A DNA stretch of 64,000 nucleotides from an uncultured Bacteroidales bacterium (GCA_900316525.1 ONDF01000017.1:1-64000), one strand, 5' to 3'. Positions 32,388 to 42,670 are shown, numbered from the stretch's first letter. Program-made: numbers and translations. Notes: generated from the sequence alone by a model not told the origin.

Positions 32388-33830
32388 ATGAAAAAGCTCC
32401 TGTTTATCTGTGTCGCGCTGCTGGCGCTCGCCGGTTGCAAGAAGACGAAGACGACGTCCGTCCATCCGGACTGGACCTACAGCTCCGTGATGTACGAAGT
32501 GAATATCCGCCAGTTCTCCCCGGAGGGAACCTTCGCGGGTGTCGAAGCCCAGCTTCCCCGCCTGAAGGATCTCGGCGTGGACATCCTCTGGCTCATGCCG
32601 ATGTACGAGATCGGCACCGAGGGCCGCAAGGGCACCCTCGGCTCCTACTATGCCATCTCCGACTACAAGAAAGTGAATCCCGAGTTCGGGACGATGGAAG
32701 ATTTCGAGCGCCTGCTCGCCGCGGCCCACAAGCTGGGGTTCAAGGTCATCCTGGACTGGGTGGCCAACCAGACCGCCCCGGACAACGTGTGGATGACCGA
32801 AAAGCCCGCGGACTTCTACGAGCGCGACGCGGACGGCAACGCCATCTGGGAATATGACTGGACCGACACCCGCAGCCTCAACTACGACAACGAGGACGTG
32901 TGGTGGGCCCAGGACGACGCGATGCGCTTCTGGCTCGAGAAGGGCGTGGACGGCTTCCGCTGCGACGCCGCCGGCGAGGTGCCCGCCGCCTTCTGGAAGG
33001 GCATCCTCCCCAAGATGAACAAGGACTATCCCGACATCTACCTCCTCGCCGAGGCGGAGCGCGACAACCTGGCCGACGCCACCGAGACCTTCGACGCGAA
33101 CTACGCCTGGGAGCTGCACCACCTGCTGAACAGCCTGGCGCAGGGCCGCAAGACGGTCGCCGACCTCAAGGAATACGTCACCCGCGACGCCGCCCGCTTC
33201 CCGAAGGAGGCCTTCCGCCTGACTTTCACCTCCAACCACGACGAGAACTCCTGGTCCGGCACCGAGTTCGAGCGCGAGGGCGCCGCGGCGAACGCCTGCG
33301 CCGTCCTGTGCTTCACCCTGCCGGGCAGCCAGCCGCTCATCTACACCGGCCAGGAAATCGGCCTCTCCCGCCGGCTGGAATTCTTCGAGAAAGACCCGAT
33401 CACGGATTGGAGCGCCAATGAGTACACCACCTTCTGGAAGAAGCTCGTGGACCTCAAGCACAATAATCCCGCCCTCGCCGCCGGCGAGAAGGGCGGCGAC
33501 ATCGTCTGGTGGGAACTCCCCGAAGGCCTGGACGGCATCGTCGCCTTCCACCGCGAGGTGAAGGGCAACAAGGTGATCGTGCTCGCGAACTTCGGCGTCG
33601 CCCCGGCGGAAGAGCCGGCGGAGGCCGAGACGCAGCAGGCTGCGGCTACCGACAACCGTCCGGCCGCCGAGACCGGCGGCACGCCTTTCAAGAACCTCGA
33701 GGCCGCTCCGGTCAAGCTCCCGGTCAACCTGGACGGCACCTATACGGAAGTCTTCACCGGCAAGACCTGTCAAAAGGGCATGAACGACTTCACCCTCGCC
33801 CCGGGCGAGTATGTGGTCCTGACCAAGTAA
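32388..33830 (+). CDS. alpha-amylase family (GH13) lipoprotein
   Basis: 480 residues. Lipoprotein signal 'LFICVALLALAGC'. The GH13 barrel regions are present: region I 'ILDWVANQTAPD', region II 'GVDGFRCDAAGEV' with the nucleophile Asp, region III 'LLAEAERDN' with the acid/base Glu, region IV 'FTSNHDENSW'. It cuts alpha-1,4-glucans or maltodextrins outside the inner membrane. A Glu/Ala/Thr-rich insert near residues 405-430 (PAEEPAEAETQQAAATDNRP) interrupts the C-terminal domain. The second GH13 gene begins 1 bp after its stop. Confidence 0.94.
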   Translation: MKKLLFICVALLALAGCKKTKTTSVHPDWTYSSVMYEVNIRQFSPEGTFAGVEAQLPRLKDLGVDILWLMPMYEIGTEGRKGTLGSYYAISDYKKVNPEFGTMEDFERLLAAAHKLGFKVILDWVANQTAPDNVWMTEKPADFYERDADGNAIWEYDWTDTRSLNYDNEDVWWAQDDAMRFWLEKGVDGFRCDAAGEVPAAFWKGILPKMNKDYPDIYLLAEAERDNLADATETFDANYAWELHHLLNSLAQGRKTVADLKEYVTRDAARFPKEAFRLTFTSNHDENSWSGTEFEREGAAANACAVLCFTLPGSQPLIYTGQEIGLSRRLEFFEKDPITDWSANEYTTFWKKLVDLKHNNPALAAGEKGGDIVWWELPEGLDGIVAFHREVKGNKVIVLANFGVAPAEEPAEAETQQAAATDNRPAAETGGTPFKNLEAAPVKLPVNLDGTYTEVFTGKTCQKGMNDFTLAPGEYVVLTK

Positions 33831-33831
33831 T

Positions 33832-35820
33832 ATGAAGAGAATCCTTATGGCAACGGCCGTGGCGGCCGGGCTCACGGGCTGCCAGGCGGCCTTCGACCCG
33901 GCGACTGTTCCGGATGCGACTCCGGAGGAAGTGACGCGCGTGGAGCCCCTCAGCTGGTGGACGGGGATGAAAACCCCGCTGCAGCTGATGGTGCAGGGAA
34001 AGGACGTGGGCGCCAAGGAAATCCGTATCGAGGGCGGCAAGGGCGTCTCCGCGAAGGCGGCGCACCAGGCCGCCAGCCCGGACTACCTGTTCGTGGACGT
34101 GGAAATCCAGGCCAATGCCGCTCCGGGTACCTACTACCTGGTCGTGAACGACGGGGAGAAGGAGGTCAAGTATCCCTACCTGATCCGCGAACGGGAGAAA
34201 GGCAGCGCGGACCGCGCCAGCTTCACGACGGCGGACATGATCTACCTCCTCATGCCCGACCGTTTCTCCTCGGCCTTCCTCGATAACGACACGGCCTGGC
34301 AGGGCGGCGAGTACGACGACGGCTCGGCCGTCGCCTGGCCCGTCCCCGCCACGCCCGACGAGGTGGACCGCGAGGATCCGGTGGCCCGCCACGGCGGCGA
34401 CATCCAGGGCATCATCAACCACCTGGACTACATCGCCGACCTGGGCGCGACGGCCATCTGGAGCACGCCCCTGCTGCTGGACAACCAGCCGCACGAGTCC
34501 TATCACGGCTACGCCTGCGCCGACTACTACCACATCGACCCGCGCTTCGGCGACAACGCCCTTTACCGGAAATTCGTGGACGAGGCCCATGGGAAAGGCC
34601 TGAAGGTCATCATGGACATCGTCACCAACCACTGCGGCACGGCCCACTGGTGGATGGACAACCCGCCCTTCCCGGACTGGTATCACGTCTCCGAGCCGTA
34701 CATGCAGATGAACGCGGTGTTCTCGGTCTACATGGACCCGCACGCCTCGGTGAAGGACCGCGACCGCCAGCAGAGCGGCTGGTTCGTCCCGTCGATGCCG
34801 GACATGAACCTGGACAACCCCTACGTGCTGCGCTACTTCCAGCAGTGGGCGGTGTGGTGGATCGAGTACGCGGGCCTGGACGGTCTCCGCGTGGACACCT
34901 ACCCGTACAACGAGCCCGAGCCGATGGCCGAATGGTGCCAGGCGGTCCGGAAGGAGTATCCCCGGATGAACATCGTGGGCGAGTGCTGGGACATGAACAT
35001 CCCGCAGGTCGCCTACTGGCAGTCCGGCCACCCGAACCGGAACGGCTTCGACAGCCATCTGCCGTGCATCATGGACTTCCCGCTCCAGCAGGCCATCCTG
35101 CGCGCCCTCACGGAGGACGAAGTCTGGTGGGATGAGGGCATGACGCGCGTGTACACGGTCCTGGCTCAGGATTTCGCCTACCACGACCTGGACAACCTGA
35201 TGATCTTCTTCGCGAACCACGACCACGACCGCACGGGCGACGTGCTGCGGCACGATCCCGCCCGGATGCGGCTCGCGCTCGCCCTGCTCGCCACGCTCCG
35301 CGGCATCCCGCAGCTGTACTACGGCGACGAGATGATGTTCTGCGAGAAGCCGGGGATGCACCACGACGGTTCCAAGCGCATCGACTTCCCGGGCGGCTGG
35401 GAGGGTGACGCCGTGGACCTCTTCACGCCGGAAGGCCGCGCGGCGGCGGGTTACACCCGCGACGCGGACTACACGGCGGCCGAGGGCCTGCACGACTACG
35501 CCCGCGCCCTCTTCCGCTGGCGGAAGGGCTGCCCCGTCATCCATCACGGCCAGACCCTGCACTTCCTCTCCCGGAAGAACGTCAAGGACCGCAACATCAC
35601 GGACAACACCTATTCGTATTTCCGCTACGATGACAGCGACGCCGTGTTCGTGTACATCAACAACACGGACGAAGTGCGCGAGCTCGACTGGTCGCACTAC
35701 GACGAGTTCGTCGACGGCCCCGTCACGGGCCGCGACGTGATCTCCGGCGAGCCCGTCACCTTGGCCGACGGCCTCCCCGTCGAGCCCCGTACGGCGCTGA
35801 TCGTGGAATTCAAGCGCTGA
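33832..35820 (+). CDS. neopullulanase/cyclomaltodextrinase-like GH13 lipoprotein (SusA-like)
   Basis: 662 residues. Lipoprotein signal with Cys17 ('VAAGLTGCQ'). Residues about 30-125 are an Ig-like cyclomaltodextrinase N-terminal domain ('VEPLSWWTGMKTPLQLMVQG'). The GH13 barrel follows: region I 'IMDIVTNHCG', region II 'GLDGLRVDTYPYN', region III 'NIVGECWDM', region IV 'FFANHDHDRTG'. It degrades maltodextrins or pullulan in the periplasm, as SusA does. It is paired with the first GH13 gene, but no susCD-type transporter genes are nearby, so glycan import must be encoded elsewhere. Its stop abuts the convergent kinase gene. Confidence 0.94.
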   Translation: MKRILMATAVAAGLTGCQAAFDPATVPDATPEEVTRVEPLSWWTGMKTPLQLMVQGKDVGAKEIRIEGGKGVSAKAAHQAASPDYLFVDVEIQANAAPGTYYLVVNDGEKEVKYPYLIREREKGSADRASFTTADMIYLLMPDRFSSAFLDNDTAWQGGEYDDGSAVAWPVPATPDEVDREDPVARHGGDIQGIINHLDYIADLGATAIWSTPLLLDNQPHESYHGYACADYYHIDPRFGDNALYRKFVDEAHGKGLKVIMDIVTNHCGTAHWWMDNPPFPDWYHVSEPYMQMNAVFSVYMDPHASVKDRDRQQSGWFVPSMPDMNLDNPYVLRYFQQWAVWWIEYAGLDGLRVDTYPYNEPEPMAEWCQAVRKEYPRMNIVGECWDMNIPQVAYWQSGHPNRNGFDSHLPCIMDFPLQQAILRALTEDEVWWDEGMTRVYTVLAQDFAYHDLDNLMIFFANHDHDRTGDVLRHDPARMRLALALLATLRGIPQLYYGDEMMFCEKPGMHHDGSKRIDFPGGWEGDAVDLFTPEGRAAAGYTRDADYTAAEGLHDYARALFRWRKGCPVIHHGQTLHFLSRKNVKDRNITDNTYSYFRYDDSDAVFVYINNTDEVRELDWSHYDEFVDGPVTGRDVISGEPVTLADGLPVEPRTALIVEFKR

Positions 35821-37518
35821 TTACAGCGTCTGTCCGCCGATGAACTCGCGCAGGATGGACGTCGGCGGGACGGCGGCGATTTCCTCGGGGGTGAGGGCTA
35901 CGATGTAGTCCAGGAACTTGAGGAGCCGGATGGCTTCCGTATAGGCCGGTGAGGAAGGGTGGATCCGCCGCAGGAGCGGCTCCGCGTAGTATTTCAACAG
36001 CGGTAGCTCGTACATGAGCGCGGAGTTGAACTGCGCGTCGGCGTTCTCCTGGAAGGGGAAGATGTACTTGTTCTCGCCTCGGCGGACGGAGGGCCAGCGG
36101 AGGATGGTCGCTTCGGGACTGGTGCCGCGATAGCGGTAGTCCCGGACCATCCGGCGCAGGAGCCGGTTGTCGGTGGTGGAGATGTTGTTGTTCTCGTCCA
36201 CGTTCAGGGAGGTCAGGGCCGATGCGTACACGCGGAAGATGCGGGTCTGGTCCACGGACGGGACCATCGCCGGATCCAGCGCGTGGATGCCTTCCATGAT
36301 GAGGATGTCATTGTCGTCCAACTCCATGAAGTTGCCCTCGAAGAAGGGCTTTCCCTGCTTGAAGTCATAGCGGGGGAGTTCCACTTGGCCGCCCGCGAGG
36401 AGCGTGTTGAGGTGGTTCCCCAGCAGTTCCAGGTCCATCGCCTCGAGCGCCTCGAAGTCGAACTCGCCGTCGTCGTCCAGCGGCGTGCGGTCGCGGGACA
36501 CGAAATAGTTGTCCAGTTCGATGACCTTGGGTACCATCCCCAGGATGCGGAGCTGCTGCGCCAGGCGGAGCGAGGACGAAGTCTTGCCGCTGGAGGACGG
36601 TCCGGCGATGAAGACGATCTTCACGCGCTCGCGTTCGGCGTAGATGAGGTCCGCCACCTTGGCGTACTCCCGTTCCTGCCGCGCCTCGCACAGGTTGATG
36701 AGTTTCACGGCCTTCCCTTCCATCAGCTTCTTGTTCAGCGTGCCGATGCCGCCGATGCCGGTGGTGTGGCACCACGCGGAATACTCCTTGAAGGTCGCGG
36801 AAAGCTTGCTCTGCGGCCGCCGGGGCGTGACCCGGGACGGGTCCGTGTTAGACGGCGGCTGGAGGCAGAAGCCCTTGTGGAACGGCATGAGACCGAACAC
36901 CTGGAGGTAGCCCGTCGAGGGGACCAGCGGCCCGTGGAAGGAGTCCACCTGGCCGTCCAGGTAATACACCCGGCAGAAATACCGGCCCAGCGACCGGCGG
37001 AGCTCCGCCTTGTAGGGCTGCGCCTGCGCCTCGAACAGCGCCTCGGCCTCCTCGGTCGGAATCTTTTCCGTGGTGAACGGCAGGTCCGCGTCGACCAGCT
37101 CCCGCATCCGGGCGCGCAGGCGCTCGAAGCCCTCGGCGTCCGGCTTGAACGCCGGCCCGCCGGGCCGGCCCTCGCGCAGCTCGCAGTACAGGCCGCTGGG
37201 CAGGGAGTGCTCGACCACGAGCACCTTGCCCGGGAAGACGTCGCGCACGGCGTGCTGCAGCAGGAAGCTCAGCGAGCGGATGTACGTCCGCCGTCCGTCC
37301 GGGTCGTTATACCCGATGAACGTGACTTCGTGGGGGAAGAAGATGTTGAAACTCAGTTCCTTGAGCTTGTGGTCTACCAGGGCGGCGAGCACGGGGTGAC
37401 GCTTGCCGGTCTTCGGGTCGACGGCTTCGGGGCACTCCTTCCGGGCGAGGTCCAGGAGGTTGGACCCGACTTTCACGCGGAGTTTCCGGCCGTCGTTCTT
37501 GCAGAGAATGTCGATCAT
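35821..37518 (-). CDS. nucleoside (uridine) kinase with N-terminal TGS-like domain
   Basis: 565 residues. The N-terminal part (1-70, 'MIDILCKNDGRKLRVKVGSN') is TGS/ThrRS-like, followed by a threonyl-tRNA-synthetase second-domain-like region, then the phosphoribulokinase/uridine kinase domain with P-loop 'IAGPSSSGKTSSSLRLAQQL' and 'VIELDNYFVSRDRTPLDDDG'. This architecture is known from Bacteroidetes and Firmicutes 'uridine kinase' proteins. It phosphorylates a nucleoside with ATP or GTP in the cytoplasm; the role of the N-terminal domains is unclear. A -7 box TAGATTTG (37523-37530, minus) ends 4 bp before the ATG, so the message is probably leaderless. Confidence 0.9.
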   Translation of the reverse strand: MIDILCKNDGRKLRVKVGSNLLDLARKECPEAVDPKTGKRHPVLAALVDHKLKELSFNIFFPHEVTFIGYNDPDGRRTYIRSLSFLLQHAVRDVFPGKVLVVEHSLPSGLYCELREGRPGGPAFKPDAEGFERLRARMRELVDADLPFTTEKIPTEEAEALFEAQAQPYKAELRRSLGRYFCRVYYLDGQVDSFHGPLVPSTGYLQVFGLMPFHKGFCLQPPSNTDPSRVTPRRPQSKLSATFKEYSAWCHTTGIGGIGTLNKKLMEGKAVKLINLCEARQEREYAKVADLIYAERERVKIVFIAGPSSSGKTSSSLRLAQQLRILGMVPKVIELDNYFVSRDRTPLDDDGEFDFEALEAMDLELLGNHLNTLLAGGQVELPRYDFKQGKPFFEGNFMELDDNDILIMEGIHALDPAMVPSVDQTRIFRVYASALTSLNVDENNNISTTDNRLLRRMVRDYRYRGTSPEATILRWPSVRRGENKYIFPFQENADAQFNSALMYELPLLKYYAEPLLRRIHPSSPAYTEAIRLLKFLDYIVALTPEEIAAVPPTSILREFIGGQTL

Positions 37519-37574
37519 ATCGCAAATCTACGAAAAATTACACGGGTTTTCTTTCTTTTTCGGCGATAAACTCG

Positions 37575-37582
37575 TATTTTTG
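37575..37582 (+). promoter_or_regulatory. -7 box for the BIG2/BACON lipoprotein gene
   Basis: TATTTTTG, 39 bp before ATG 37622. Confidence 0.6.
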
Positions 37583-37621
37583 GTAGTGTCCCGATCATGT
37601 CCACTTAACAAACGCCCGATT

Positions 37622-40600
37622 ATGAAGAAACTGTTTCCCCTTCTTTTGCTTCTCCTTACGGCGCTTCCTGCCCTCTATTCCTGCGGGGAAGAAACGATCC
37701 CCGTTTCTGCTGTCGAACTGAACAAATCATCCCTGGTGATGATGGTAGGCGACGAGTTCACGCTCACCGCGACCGTCAAACCGGCCGATGCCACCGAGAA
37801 AACCGTCTCCTGGCGCAGCACGGACGAGACAATCGTCAGTGTGAACAACGGACGGCTCAAGGCGCTCAAGCCTGGAAATGCCACCATCACCGCGATGGCG
37901 GGCGGCAAGGCGGAGAGCTGCATGGTCAAAGTCGAGCAGCGCACCGTCGCCGTGAGCTCCGTCGAACTGGACCGGACGACGCTGGAGATGACGGAGGGCG
38001 ACGAAGTCACCCTCACCGCCACCGTCAAACCGGATGACGCCACCGACAAGACCGTCACCTGGAGTACGTCCGACGCGGCCGTCGCCACGGTGACGGGCGG
38101 CAAAGTGAAGGCTCTCAAGCCCGGAAATGTCACCATCACGGCCGCGGCGGGCGGAAAATCGGCCCAGTGCGCCGTCACCGTCCAGGCCAAGGTCATCCCC
38201 GTGACCTCCGTCGAACTGAACAAGACGGCGCTGGAGATGACCGAGGGCGACGAAACCACCCTCACCGCCACCGTCAAACCGGATGACGCCACCGACAAGA
38301 CCGTCACCTGGACGACTTCCGATGCGGCCGTCGCCACGGTGACGGACGGCAAAGTGAAGGCCCTCAAGGCCGGGAGCGTCACCATCACGGCCACGGCGGG
38401 CGAGAAGTCGGCTGCGTGCGCCATCACCGTCAAGGCGAAAGTCGTTCCCGTGACCTCCGTCACGCTGGACAAGACCACATTGACCCTGACCGAGGGTGAC
38501 GAAACCACCCTCACCGCGACCGTCAAACCGGACAACGCCACCGACAAGACCGTCACCTGGACGACTTCCGATGCGGCTGTCGCCACGGTGGCGGACGGCA
38601 AAGTGAAGGCCCTCAAGGCCGGCACGGCCACGATCACCGCGAAGGCGGGCGACAAGACGGCCACGTGCGCCGTCACCGTCAAGGCGAAAGTCATTCCGGT
38701 GACTTCGATGTGGTTGGACAAGTCGGAACTGGAACTGACCGAAGGCGACGAGGCCGTCCTCACCGCGACCGTCATGCCGGAGAACGCCACGGACAAGACG
38801 GTCACCTGGACCTCGTCGAACACCTCCGTCGCCACCGTCACGAACGGCAAGGTGAAGGCGGTCAAAGCCGGCACGGCCACGATCACCGCGAAGGCGGGCG
38901 ACAAGTCGGCCAAGTGCACCGTCACCGTCCTTCCGTCCTTCATCGCCGTGACTTCCGTCACGCTGGACAGGACCACGCTCGGACTGGTCGAAGGCGACCA
39001 GGCCGTCCTCACCGCCACCGTCAGCCCGGACAACGCCACCGACCCGACCGTCACCTGGACTTCGTCGAACACCTCCGTCGCCACGGTCGAGGACGGCATG
39101 GTGACGGCTGTCAAGGCCGGCACGGCCACGATCACCGCGAAGGCGGGTGACAAGACGGCCAAGTGCACCGTCACCGTCACGGCGGCCTTTGTCCCCGTGA
39201 CTTCCGTCACTTTGAACAAGATGACGCTGGAGATGACCGAGGGTGACGAAACCACCCTCACCGCCACCGTAAAACCGGACAACGCCACGGACAAGACCGT
39301 CACCTGGACGACTTCCGATGCGTCCGTCGCCACGGTGACGGACGGTAAGGTGAAGGCCCTGAAGGCCGGAAGCGTCACCATCACGGCCGCGGCGGGCGAG
39401 AAGTCGGCCACGTGCGCCGTCACCGTCAAGGCGAAAGTCATCCCCGTGACTTCCATCTCCCTGGACAAGACCACGCTCAGTCTGGTCGAGGGCGACGACG
39501 CCACGCTTGTCGCGACCGTCAAACCGGACAACGCCACCGACAAGACCGTCACCTGGACCTCCTCGGATGCGAACGTCGCCACGGTGACGGACGGCAAGGT
39601 GCATGCCGTCAAGGTGGGCACCGCCGTCATCACCGCGAAGGCGGGCGACAAGACGGCCACATGCACCGTCACCGTCGCGACGAAGGTCATCCCCGTGACC
39701 TCCATTTGGCTGGACAAGTCGGAAATGGAACTGACGGAAGGCGACGAGGCCGTCCTCACCGCCACCGTCAAACCGGACGACGCCACGGACAAGACCGTCA
39801 CCTGGACCTCGTCGGATCCGTCCGTCGCCACGGTGACGGACGGCCAGGTGAAGGCCCTCAAGCCGGGCACGGCCACGATCACCGCGAAGGCCGGCGACAA
39901 GTCGGCCAAGTGCACCGTCACCGTCAAGGAGAGGGTCATCCCCGTGACCTCCGTGACGCTGGACCAGCATACGCTGGAAATGACGGTTGGCGAAGAGTAT
40001 ACGCTGCACGCGACGATCCTGCCGGAAAATGCCACCAACAAGAACATTGACTGGATTTCGTCGAGTGAGTACTTTGCCACGGTCGAAGACGGCAAGGTGA
40101 AAGCCCTGAACCCCGGAGAGGTCACCATCACCGCCCAGGTTGCGGACAAGGAGGACCGGTGCGTCATCACCATCAAGGAAGCGACCATCCCCGTCACCTC
40201 CGTCGCCCTGGATGCTGTCGAAATGACCCTGATCGTGGGCAAGAACGCCACCCTGACCGCGACTGTCAAGCCGGACAATGCCACGGACAAGACCGTGACC
40301 TGGACGACGTCGAATGCAAAGGTCGCCACCGTCACGGACGGCGTAGTGACGGCCGTCGCGACCGGTACGGCCACCATCACCGCGAAGGCGGGGGACAAGA
40401 CGGCCACGTGCGCCATAACCGTCGTCAATAAACCGGTGATCAATCTCCCGGTGACATCGATGGAAACCGGCGGACGTGTCGACATGCCCGGTTCGCTCTC
40501 GTATTCGATCACGAACCCGTTGCCCGGCGAGACCCTGCACGCATACAGCAACGTCAACTGGATCCGGATCACCGAAATCACCGAGACCGAAGTCAAGTTC

Positions 40601-42670
40601 AAGACGGAGCGGGCCTCCACGACCGACCGGACGGGAACCATCTTCCTCGACTATCAGGACGCCGACCAGAAGTCCTTTACGGTCGACCAGCATAATTTCA
40701 ACTATGACTGGACGACGATCACGGTGACTCCGACCTCGGTCAGCGTACCGGCTTCCGGGCGGACCTACACGGTATCCTATACCATCCAGAACCCCGTCGA
40801 AGGCTATCCGGTCTTCGCCCGTACCTATCCCTCCAACTGCGAATGGATCACGTCCATCTCGGTCAATCCGACCAGTTCGAGCGCCGGTACCGCCACCTTC
40901 ACGGTCAAGGCGAACACCACGACCGAGGCGCGGGAAGCCAAATTCCGGCTCCAGAGCGAAGCCTTCGCGACGAATGCGATCGTATCGGTCTCCCAGACAG
41001 GCCAGGCCGCCGGACCGCCGGACATCGACATGGGCGGCCGCGACCTGAACGCGACCCATGGCCTCTATCCGGGCGGCGAGGAGGAATGCTTCTATGCCGC
41101 CGTGGTCAACCCGGTCGAAGGCACCCAGCTGAAGATATCGGCGGACGCGTCCTGGATGACGAAGTTCCGGGATGAAGGCGACCTCCATTATTTCACGGCG
41201 ACCGCGAACCGGACGGGCGCGACGCGGTACGGCAATGTCACCGTGACATACGGCTCGATCTCCAAGACCATCAAATACGTCCAGGAAGCCGCCCCGCTGG
41301 ACATCGTCCTGACGCCGAACAACGCGACGTTCGACTATCATCCGAGGTCCGTTTCGTTCGAGGTCTCCCTGCCGGATGGCGCCGATTATAACCAGCTGAA
41401 CGTCACGACGGACTATACGCGGATCATCCGGAATCTCACGCGCAACGGCAACAAGGTCACGTTCGACCTGCGGGAGAACAATGACGGCTATGACCGGACG
41501 GCGGAGGTCGAGGTCTCCCTGGGCTCCGTGAAGGAGACATTCCACCTGACGCAGACCTATGTGGCGCCGGTCTTCCACGTGTATCCTTCCACCTCCTTCA
41601 CGGTCGGATATGCCGAAGCCGACCATCCCATCGACGTCCAGGTGGAGAACCCGAGAGAGCAGATCAGTCTTTCGCTGCTGGATCTGGATGCTCCGGGCTG
41701 GATCACGTGCCGGACGGTGAACGGCGTTCCTACCTTCCACGTCTACGAGAACAAGACGGGCAAGTCCAGAAGCGCCAGAGTCCAAGTCAGTTACGGCGGC
41801 AACACCAGTCTGGGATACGTGAACGTGACGGTCACGCAGACCACGGCCTCCACCGCGATCAACGTCACGCCGGCCAAGATCGAATGCGATGCCGCCGGCA
41901 CGACGCAGACGCTCACGTTCTCCATCACCGATCCGCTGTCGGGCGTCGAAATGACGGCCACGCCGGGCAGTCCTTGGATCCTGGTCAACTCCGTGTCCAA
42001 CACCTCCGCCAAGGTGACGGTCATGAAGAACCTGGCGAACAAGAGCAGGAGCTCCAGCATCACGTTCTACTACGGCAGCTACAGCGTGGTCGTTCCCGTC
42101 ACGCAGCAGGCCAACAACACGCCGGCCGGCTTCGTCGACCTGGGCCTGCCCAGCGGAACGCTCTGGGCCGAGGCCAACGTCGGCGCGGCGTCGGACTACG
42201 AGGCAGGATCCTTCTTCGCCTGGGCCGAGAAGTCGCCGAAGACGACGTTCAGCTGGAACAACTACCTGTGGGGCACCGCCAGCAACCTCACCAAGTACAA
42301 TGCCTCGGACAAGAAGACGCTGGTCGAGCTGGCGGACGATGCCGCCTACCAGGCCAACGGTTCCTGGACCCTCCCGACGAAGGCCCAGTTCGAGGAACTG
42401 ATAGACTACTGCGACCTTGAATGGGTGGACAGCGCGCCGTACTACGGCATGAGGTTCAAGTCCAAGGTCGGAGACACGTCCATCTTCCTCCCGGCGGCCG
42501 GTTTCATCCAGACCTGGGCGGACGGTGAGTGGGCCGGCTACTACTGGAGCAAGAGCCTGTACACGGGCGACCGGAAGAAGGCCTACTACCTCATCTTCAT
42601 GGAATCCGCCGACCTGGTGCAGACGGAGGAACGTTTCGTCGGCATGACGATCCGCGCCGTCAAGAAGTAG
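37622..42670 (+). CDS. giant surface lipoprotein: 11 BIG2 repeats, BACON-like domains, FISUMP-like C-terminus
   Basis: 1682 residues from ATG 37622. Lipoprotein signal 'LLLLLLTALPALYSC-GEE'. Residues about 27-935 are 11 BIG2 immunoglobulin-like repeats of 83 residues (pattern 'VTSVxLxKxxLxxxEGDExT', 'LTATVKPxxATDKTVTW', 'VATVTDGKVKALKAGxATI'). Residues about 940-1500 hold roughly five or six BACON-like domains ('FTVDQHNFNYDW', 'VSQTGQA', 'LTQTYVAP', 'VTQTTAST', 'VTQQANN' mark their last strands). The end, 'FVDLGLPSGTLWAEANVGA' to the C-terminus, is the FISUMP-like domain of Bacteroidales surface proteins. Likely a cell-surface adhesin or glycan-binding stalk. Own promoter and terminator. Confidence 0.9.
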   Translation: MKKLFPLLLLLLTALPALYSCGEETIPVSAVELNKSSLVMMVGDEFTLTATVKPADATEKTVSWRSTDETIVSVNNGRLKALKPGNATITAMAGGKAESCMVKVEQRTVAVSSVELDRTTLEMTEGDEVTLTATVKPDDATDKTVTWSTSDAAVATVTGGKVKALKPGNVTITAAAGGKSAQCAVTVQAKVIPVTSVELNKTALEMTEGDETTLTATVKPDDATDKTVTWTTSDAAVATVTDGKVKALKAGSVTITATAGEKSAACAITVKAKVVPVTSVTLDKTTLTLTEGDETTLTATVKPDNATDKTVTWTTSDAAVATVADGKVKALKAGTATITAKAGDKTATCAVTVKAKVIPVTSMWLDKSELELTEGDEAVLTATVMPENATDKTVTWTSSNTSVATVTNGKVKAVKAGTATITAKAGDKSAKCTVTVLPSFIAVTSVTLDRTTLGLVEGDQAVLTATVSPDNATDPTVTWTSSNTSVATVEDGMVTAVKAGTATITAKAGDKTAKCTVTVTAAFVPVTSVTLNKMTLEMTEGDETTLTATVKPDNATDKTVTWTTSDASVATVTDGKVKALKAGSVTITAAAGEKSATCAVTVKAKVIPVTSISLDKTTLSLVEGDDATLVATVKPDNATDKTVTWTSSDANVATVTDGKVHAVKVGTAVITAKAGDKTATCTVTVATKVIPVTSIWLDKSEMELTEGDEAVLTATVKPDDATDKTVTWTSSDPSVATVTDGQVKALKPGTATITAKAGDKSAKCTVTVKERVIPVTSVTLDQHTLEMTVGEEYTLHATILPENATNKNIDWISSSEYFATVEDGKVKALNPGEVTITAQVADKEDRCVITIKEATIPVTSVALDAVEMTLIVGKNATLTATVKPDNATDKTVTWTTSNAKVATVTDGVVTAVATGTATITAKAGDKTATCAITVVNKPVINLPVTSMETGGRVDMPGSLSYSITNPLPGETLHAYSNVNWIRITEITETEVKFKTERASTTDRTGTIFLDYQDADQKSFTVDQHNFNYDWTTITVTPTSVSVPASGRTYTVSYTIQNPVEGYPVFARTYPSNCEWITSISVNPTSSSAGTATFTVKANTTTEAREAKFRLQSEAFATNAIVSVSQTGQAAGPPDIDMGGRDLNATHGLYPGGEEECFYAAVVNPVEGTQLKISADASWMTKFRDEGDLHYFTATANRTGATRYGNVTVTYGSISKTIKYVQEAAPLDIVLTPNNATFDYHPRSVSFEVSLPDGADYNQLNVTTDYTRIIRNLTRNGNKVTFDLRENNDGYDRTAEVEVSLGSVKETFHLTQTYVAPVFHVYPSTSFTVGYAEADHPIDVQVENPREQISLSLLDLDAPGWITCRTVNGVPTFHVYENKTGKSRSARVQVSYGGNTSLGYVNVTVTQTTASTAINVTPAKIECDAAGTTQTLTFSITDPLSGVEMTATPGSPWILVNSVSNTSAKVTVMKNLANKSRSSSITFYYGSYSVVVPVTQQANNTPAGFVDLGLPSGTLWAEANVGAASDYEAGSFFAWAEKSPKTTFSWNNYLWGTASNLTKYNASDKKTLVELADDAAYQANGSWTLPTKAQFEELIDYCDLEWVDSAPYYGMRFKSKVGDTSIFLPAAGFIQTWADGEWAGYYWSKSLYTGDRKKAYYLIFMESADLVQTEERFVGMTIRAVKK
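37700..40440. repeat. 249-bp tandem repeats coding for BIG2 domains (11 copies)
   Basis: Eleven in-frame copies of 83 codons. Copies 3-5 match copies 7-9 in detail (996 bp apart), showing a four-repeat block duplication. Long antisense open frames here are a by-product of the repeat and high GC. Confidence 0.9.

Noticed and set aside
37675..41785. Antisense open frames of 988 and 1352 codons opposite the BIG2/BACON gene
   Set aside because: They follow from the in-frame 249-bp repeat and high GC; the translations are repetitive and low in complexity, with no family pattern, while the plus strand codes a coherent multi-domain protein.
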